Origin: Pseudaminobacter sp047739745 | GTDB taxonomy: Bacteria > Pseudomonadota > Alphaproteobacteria > Rhizobiales > Rhizobiaceae | Assembly (NCBI RefSeq): GCF_047739745.1 | Contig: NZ_JBLLVA010000021.1 | Coordinates: 32,887-96,886, forward strand | Direction: 5' to 3' | Length of the DNA stretch: 64,000 bases | Part shown: positions 60,716 to 64,000 of the stretch, one piece after another | Layout of the letters: every line of letters begins with the position of its first letter | Numbering within the stretch: the first letter of the stretch is position 1 | Program-made: the position numbers and the translations under genes | Notes under the pieces: generated by a model | The model's input: only the letters and a program-made list of their open reading frames with translations | Database searches by the model: none | What the model was told of the DNA's origin: nothing

Positions 60716-61470
60716 GTGGCTTTCATGACGCCGCCAAGAACGGCCTGACCGCTAGCCAGTTGGAGGCGGTGCTGCGGCAGGTCGGCGCCGAGCGCTACCA
60801 CAACCGTCATCCCTTTCATCACCAGATGACCGAAGGCGCGCTGACGAAAAGCCAGATGCAGGCCTGGGCGCTCAACCGCTACTGCTACCAGGCGGTCATT
60901 CCGCGCAAGGACGCGATGATCCTGGCGCGCGCCGAAGACCCGGCCTTCCGCGCCGCCTGGCGCAAGCGTATCGAAGACCACGATGGCGAAGACGGCTGGA
61001 GCGGCGGCATCGCCAAATGGCTGAAACTGGCGACGGGGCTCGGCCTTGCCGCGGAGGATGTGACCAGCGAGCGGCTGGCACTGCCGGCAACCCGCTTCGC
61101 CGTCGGCGCTTATCTGTCCTTCTGCACCAACCGCACGCTGCTGGAGGCGGTGGCCTCTTCGCTTACCGAGTTGTTTTCGCCGGTCATCATCAGCGAGCGC
61201 GTGCCGGCGATGCTCGCCAAATATGACTATGTCACCAAAGACACGCTGGTTTATTTCGCGGCCCGCCCGCAACAGGCCTCGCGCGACGCCGACTTCGCGC
61301 TCGCCTATGTGTTGGAACACGCCGACACGCCCGAGCGCCAGCAAAGCGTTATCAATGCGCTGGTGTTCAAATGCAATGTGTTGTGGGCTATGCTCGACGC
61401 GCTGATGCACGCCTATGGCGAGCCGGACCATATCCCGCCCGGCGCCTTCCGACCGGATGAAGGCTCATGA
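60712..61470 (+). CDS. pqqC: PQQ synthase PqqC
   Basis: A 252-residue helical-bundle oxidase that makes the last eight-electron ring closure to PQQ without metal. HNRHPFHHQMTEGALTKSQM, and RNRYCYQAVIPRKD-like (ALNRYCYQAVIPRKDAMIL), and VTKDTLVYFAARPQQASRDA are typical. GTG start overlaps pqqB stop; stop overlaps pqqD. Confidence 0.98.
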   Translation: MSGFHDAAKNGLTASQLEAVLRQVGAERYHNRHPFHHQMTEGALTKSQMQAWALNRYCYQAVIPRKDAMILARAEDPAFRAAWRKRIEDHDGEDGWSGGIAKWLKLATGLGLAAEDVTSERLALPATRFAVGAYLSFCTNRTLLEAVASSLTELFSPVIISERVPAMLAKYDYVTKDTLVYFAARPQQASRDADFALAYVLEHADTPERQQSVINALVFKCNVLWAMLDALMHAYGEPDHIPPGAFRPDEGS

Positions 61471-61763
61471 ACACGCTTCGGCAGAGAACAACGATCACGC
61501 GCCGGTCCACGCCGGCTTTGCCGCGCCATGTCCGCATCCAGTTCGATCCGGTGCGCCAGGCGTGGGCAGTCCTGTCGCCCGAAAAGGTGTTCTGGCCGAA
61601 CGAGGTAAGCCTCGACATACTGCGACGCTGCGACGGCGAGACGACGGTGGCCACGATGGTGACTGCCCTCGCGGCGGAATACGGCGCTCCGGAAGAAGAC
61701 ATCGAGCCCGATGTGGTCACCTTCCTGCAGGAGTGGACCGACAAGCTGCTGGTGAGATCATGA
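61467..61763 (+). CDS. pqqD: PQQ peptide chaperone PqqD
   Basis: A 98-residue RRE protein that brings PqqA to PqqE. Marks are LPRHVRIQFDPVRQAWAVLS and CDGETTVATMVTALAAEYGA. ATG overlaps pqqC, and its TGA overlaps the pqqE ATG. Confidence 0.96.
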   Translation: MNTLRQRTTITRRSTPALPRHVRIQFDPVRQAWAVLSPEKVFWPNEVSLDILRRCDGETTVATMVTALAAEYGAPEEDIEPDVVTFLQEWTDKLLVRS

Positions 61764-62896
61764 GCGAAGTTCTGCTCCCTCCGATCGGCATGCTGGCCGA
61801 ACTGACGCATCGCTGCCCGCTGCAATGTCCCTACTGTTCCAACCCGGTCGAGCTTCTGAAGGCGAACCGTGAACTCGACACGCAGACCTGGCTCGATCTG
61901 TTCCACCAGGCAGCAGATCTCGGCGTTCTCCAGGTACACCTCTCGGGCGGCGAACCGACGCTGCGCCGCGACCTCGAGGAACTCGTGGCCGGGCTCTCCT
62001 CGCGTGGTGTCTATACCAATCTGATCACCGCCGGCGTCGGCATCGCCGAGGGCCGCATAAGGGCGCTGGCCGAAGCCGGTCTCGACCATGTGCAGCTAAG
62101 CATTCAGGGCGCACGAGCCGCCACCACCGACCGTATCGGCCACTATCGCGGCGGCCACGAAAAGAAGCTCGATACGGCGCGGCGCGTCAAGGCCGCTGGC
62201 CTGCCACTCACCATCAACGCGCCGATCCACCGCCACAATATGGAAGAGGTGCCCGAATTCATTGAGCTTGCATTGGAGCTGGGCGCCGAGCGGCTGGAGA
62301 TCGCCAATGTCCAGTATTCCGGCTGGGCGTTGGTCAATCGCGATGCGCTTATGCCGGATCGCGCATCCGTCGAGCGGCAGATCGAAATCGTCGAGGCGGC
62401 GCGCGAGCGGCTGCGCGGCGTCATGAATATCGATTTCGTCACGCCGGACTATTTCGCCACCTATCCCAAGCCCTGCATGGGCGGCTGGGCGCGCGATGCC
62501 TTCATGGTCGCGCCCGATGGCACGGTCCTGCCCTGCCATGCCGCGCATACGATCCGTTCGCTGACATTCGAACGCTTCGGGGAGAGAACGCTGGCCGAAA
62601 TCTGGACCGACTCGCCGGCCTTCAACGCGTTTCGCGGCACAGACTGGATGCAGGAACCCTGCCGCAGTTGCGAGCGCCGCGAAATCGACTGGGGCGGCTG
62701 CCGCTGCCAGGCCATGGCGATTGCCGGCGATCCGGCTGCAACCGATCCGGCCTGCGTGAAATCGCCGATCCACGCCCGTATGGGCATGCTGATCGAAGAC
62801 GCGCTGGCGGCAGCCCGATCCGATGAAGATGCCGATGCGAAAGCCTCGGACTTCGTCTATCGCCGCATCACAACCGTGTCCGAGCCGGTACCGTAA
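61760..62896 (+). CDS. pqqE: PqqA peptide cyclase PqqE (radical SAM)
   Basis: A 378-residue radical SAM enzyme that cross-links Glu and Tyr of PqqA. The SAM cluster motif ELTHRCPLQCPYCSNP is at the start, and the SPASM-type cysteines lie in MQEPCRSCERREIDWGGCRC and AATDPACVKS. Last of pqqABCDE; no pqqF or pqqG protease gene follows. Confidence 0.98.
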   Translation: MSEVLLPPIGMLAELTHRCPLQCPYCSNPVELLKANRELDTQTWLDLFHQAADLGVLQVHLSGGEPTLRRDLEELVAGLSSRGVYTNLITAGVGIAEGRIRALAEAGLDHVQLSIQGARAATTDRIGHYRGGHEKKLDTARRVKAAGLPLTINAPIHRHNMEEVPEFIELALELGAERLEIANVQYSGWALVNRDALMPDRASVERQIEIVEAARERLRGVMNIDFVTPDYFATYPKPCMGGWARDAFMVAPDGTVLPCHAAHTIRSLTFERFGERTLAEIWTDSPAFNAFRGTDWMQEPCRSCERREIDWGGCRCQAMAIAGDPAATDPACVKSPIHARMGMLIEDALAAARSDEDADAKASDFVYRRITTVSEPVP

Positions 62897-62901
62897 TCTC
62901 A

Positions 62902-63002
62902 GAGCATCGGACCGAAAAGTGGAATCCGGTTTTCGGAACATCCGATGCTCAATCAAAGTGTTAGAGCGTCCTTTGTGCGTCCGATTGGACGCACGGCGCT
63001 CT
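62902..63002. repeat. RIME-like palindromic repeats after pqqE
   Basis: First unit (62902-62950): GAGCATCGGA/TCCGATGCTC with inner CCGAAAA/TTTTCGG. Second unit (62963-63002): AGAGCG/CGCTCT with inner GTGCGTCC-GATT-GGACGCAC. Both are typical of rhizobial intergenic mosaic elements and lie between pqqE and the IS. Confidence 0.8.
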
Positions 63003-63039
63003 AGAGCGGTTCAGGCCTTGACTGAATCGGAGGGGATTC

Positions 63040-63880
63040 CGGTTTTGGCTGTTTTGTGATTCAAGATGCTGGCTGGATAGGAGGCCAGCATCTATGACGC
63101 GACCTCTTTCGAATGATCTTCGTGAGCGTGTTGTTGGCGCGATTGAGGCTGGCGAGAGCTGCCGGTCGGTAGCGGCTCGTTTCGGTGTTGCCGTGTCGTC
63201 GGCGGTGAAGTGGTCGCAGCGTTACCGTTCGAGCGGATCTGTTGCGCCCGGAAAGATGGGCGGCCACCGCAAGCACATATTGGGGCCGCACCGTGCGTTC
63301 ATCGCCGAACGGATCAACCAGACGCCGCATCTGTCGCTGCATCGGCTGAAGGAAGAGCTGGCGGCGCGTGGGGTGAAAGTGTCGCACGATACGGTGTGGC
63401 GGTTCCTGCGGCGCGAGGGGCTGCGGTTCAAAAAAAACGCTGTTCGCCCTTGAGCAGGCGCGCGCCGACATTGTCCGCCGACGGCAACGCTGGCGCTCCT
63501 TTCAGTCCAGCCTCGATCCGAGACGCCTGGTGTTCATCGACGAGACCTGGATCAAGACCAACATGGCGCCGCTCTACGGCTGGGGGCCGCGAGGCAAGCG
63601 CCTGCGCGGCTTTGCCCCGCATGGCCATTGGCGCACGCTGACATTTCTCGGCGCTTTGCGCCACGACCGGCTGACGGCGCCTTGCGTCTTCGACGGACCG
63701 ATCAACGGCCCATGCTTCCGCGCCTATGTCGAGCAGCAGCTCGTGCCGGTGCTGGAACCCGGCGACATCGTCGTGATGGACAATCTCGGCTCGCACAAAT
63801 CGGCCGCCATCCGGCAGATGATCCGCGCCGCCGGCGCCAGGCTCTGGTACCTGCCGCCCTACTCGCCCGATCTCAATCCG
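63040..63880 (+). mobile_element. IS630-family element, truncated
   Basis: The left end is placed near 63040 by the start of the sequence leading into the transposase; the outer inverted repeat cannot be set because the right end is missing. Homology to IS630 breaks off after the DLNP motif near 63880. It is therefore a remnant. Confidence 0.75.
63094..63453 (+). CDS. IS630-family transposase ORF A (helix-turn-helix part)
   Basis: A 119-residue protein, MTRPLSNDLRERVVGAIEAG, with HTH SCRSVAARFGVAVSSAVKWS. It ends just after GLRFKKNAVRP. A run of eight A (63430-63437) near the end allows a frameshift into the DDE part at 63431 onward; the needed shift is +1 (or loss of one A). Confidence 0.88.
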   Translation: MTRPLSNDLRERVVGAIEAGESCRSVAARFGVAVSSAVKWSQRYRSSGSVAPGKMGGHRKHILGPHRAFIAERINQTPHLSLHRLKEELAARGVKVSHDTVWRFLRREGLRFKKNAVRP

Positions 63881-63961
63881 TGTATGGATGGCTCCTGCGG
63901 GTCAAGGTGTCGGATCGGGTTTGGTGAACCGGTCGGTTGCGGCCATGTATACGGCGTCTGA
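63431..63961 (+). pseudogene. IS630-family transposase ORF B, truncated DDE domain
   Basis: Frame continues KKTLFALEQARADIVRRRQ, then VFIDETWIKTNMAPLYGWG with the first catalytic Asp, VVMDNLGSHKSAAIRQM with the second, and YLPPYSPDLNP. The third acid (normally Glu right after DLNP) is absent: the sequence becomes unrelated near 63880. The element is thus inactive. Confidence 0.85.
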
Positions 63962-64000
63962 ATGTGCAACGAGGTCGTTGCGCGCCCTGATGAATATCCG
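63881..64000. other. sequence replacing the IS630 3' end
   Basis: The last 120 bp do not continue the transposase. A frame from ATG 63945 (MYTASECATRSLRALMNI) is open to the edge, but is too short to name. The source of this DNA is not visible. Confidence 0.3.

Noticed and set aside
1..64000. CRISPR arrays, tRNA or rRNA genes
   Set aside because: No spaced direct repeats of CRISPR form and no cloverleaf or rRNA signature was seen by eye; a tRNAscan run would confirm.

Overview
The window is GC-rich DNA from an alphaproteobacterium, most likely a member of the Hyphomicrobiales close to Mesorhizobium and related Phyllobacteriaceae. The reasons are the long UvrB with its rhizobial N- and C-terminal extensions, a BA14K-family protein, red-type (form IC) RuBisCO genes, and many short palindromic intergenic repeats of rhizobial type. 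The placement is an inference from gene content; no search was run.

Positions 1-16.6 kb are ordinary chromosome. They hold a partial glycosyltransferase, uvrB, an adenylate cyclase with TPR repeats, two AHSA1/SRPBCC proteins with a TetR regulator, a pair of about 300-bp repeats, a DUF922 protease-like protein, a soxR/MFS pair with sox boxes, a double-Kazal lipoprotein, two cold-shock genes, a BA14K protein and an L,D-transpeptidase lipoprotein.

Positions 16.8-62.9 kb form an almost uninterrupted block for autotrophic methylotrophy. Section 1 (16.8-34.8 kb) carries tetrahydromethanopterin (H4MPT)/methylofuran C1 transfer and cofactor synthesis: fhcB-A-D-C, a pterin dehydratase, beta-RFAP synthase, mtdB, an ATP-grasp gene, mch, a RimK/MptN-like ligase, a CitG-like gene, fae, a HisA/HisF-like gene, an mfnF-like gene, DUF447, a DHPS-like gene, a dmrB-like flavoprotein, an mfnE-like kinase and an mfnB-folB fusion. 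Section 2 (35.1-40.2 kb) is the PQQ-associated ABC system: binding protein, beta-propeller, small acidic protein, ATPase, permease and an orphan periplasmic protein. Section 3 (40.2-48.5 kb) is the Calvin cycle set: cbbR divergent from cbbF-cbbP-cbbL-cbbS-cbbX-cbbE, a thioredoxin-like gene and gph. Section 4 (48.5-54.5 kb) has a cytochrome c, a small conserved protein, an SsuABC-like importer, a Tat-exported metallo-beta-lactamase-fold protein, a SoxYZ-like fusion and a small Cys-rich protein. Section 5 (55.2-62.9 kb) has the lanthanide-type methanol dehydrogenase xoxF with xoxG, xoxJ and a CxxxCW rhodanese-like gene, then pqqABCDE.

Together these genes would oxidise methanol in the periplasm (XoxF-PQQ-lanthanide, electrons to XoxG), capture formaldehyde with Fae, oxidise it through MtdB, Mch and Fhc to formate, and refix the resulting CO2 with RuBisCO. 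No serine-cycle genes, mxaF or formate dehydrogenase are seen here. The block is followed by RIME-like palindromes and a truncated IS630-family transposase at the right edge (63.1-63.9 kb). No tRNA, rRNA or CRISPR array was recognised.
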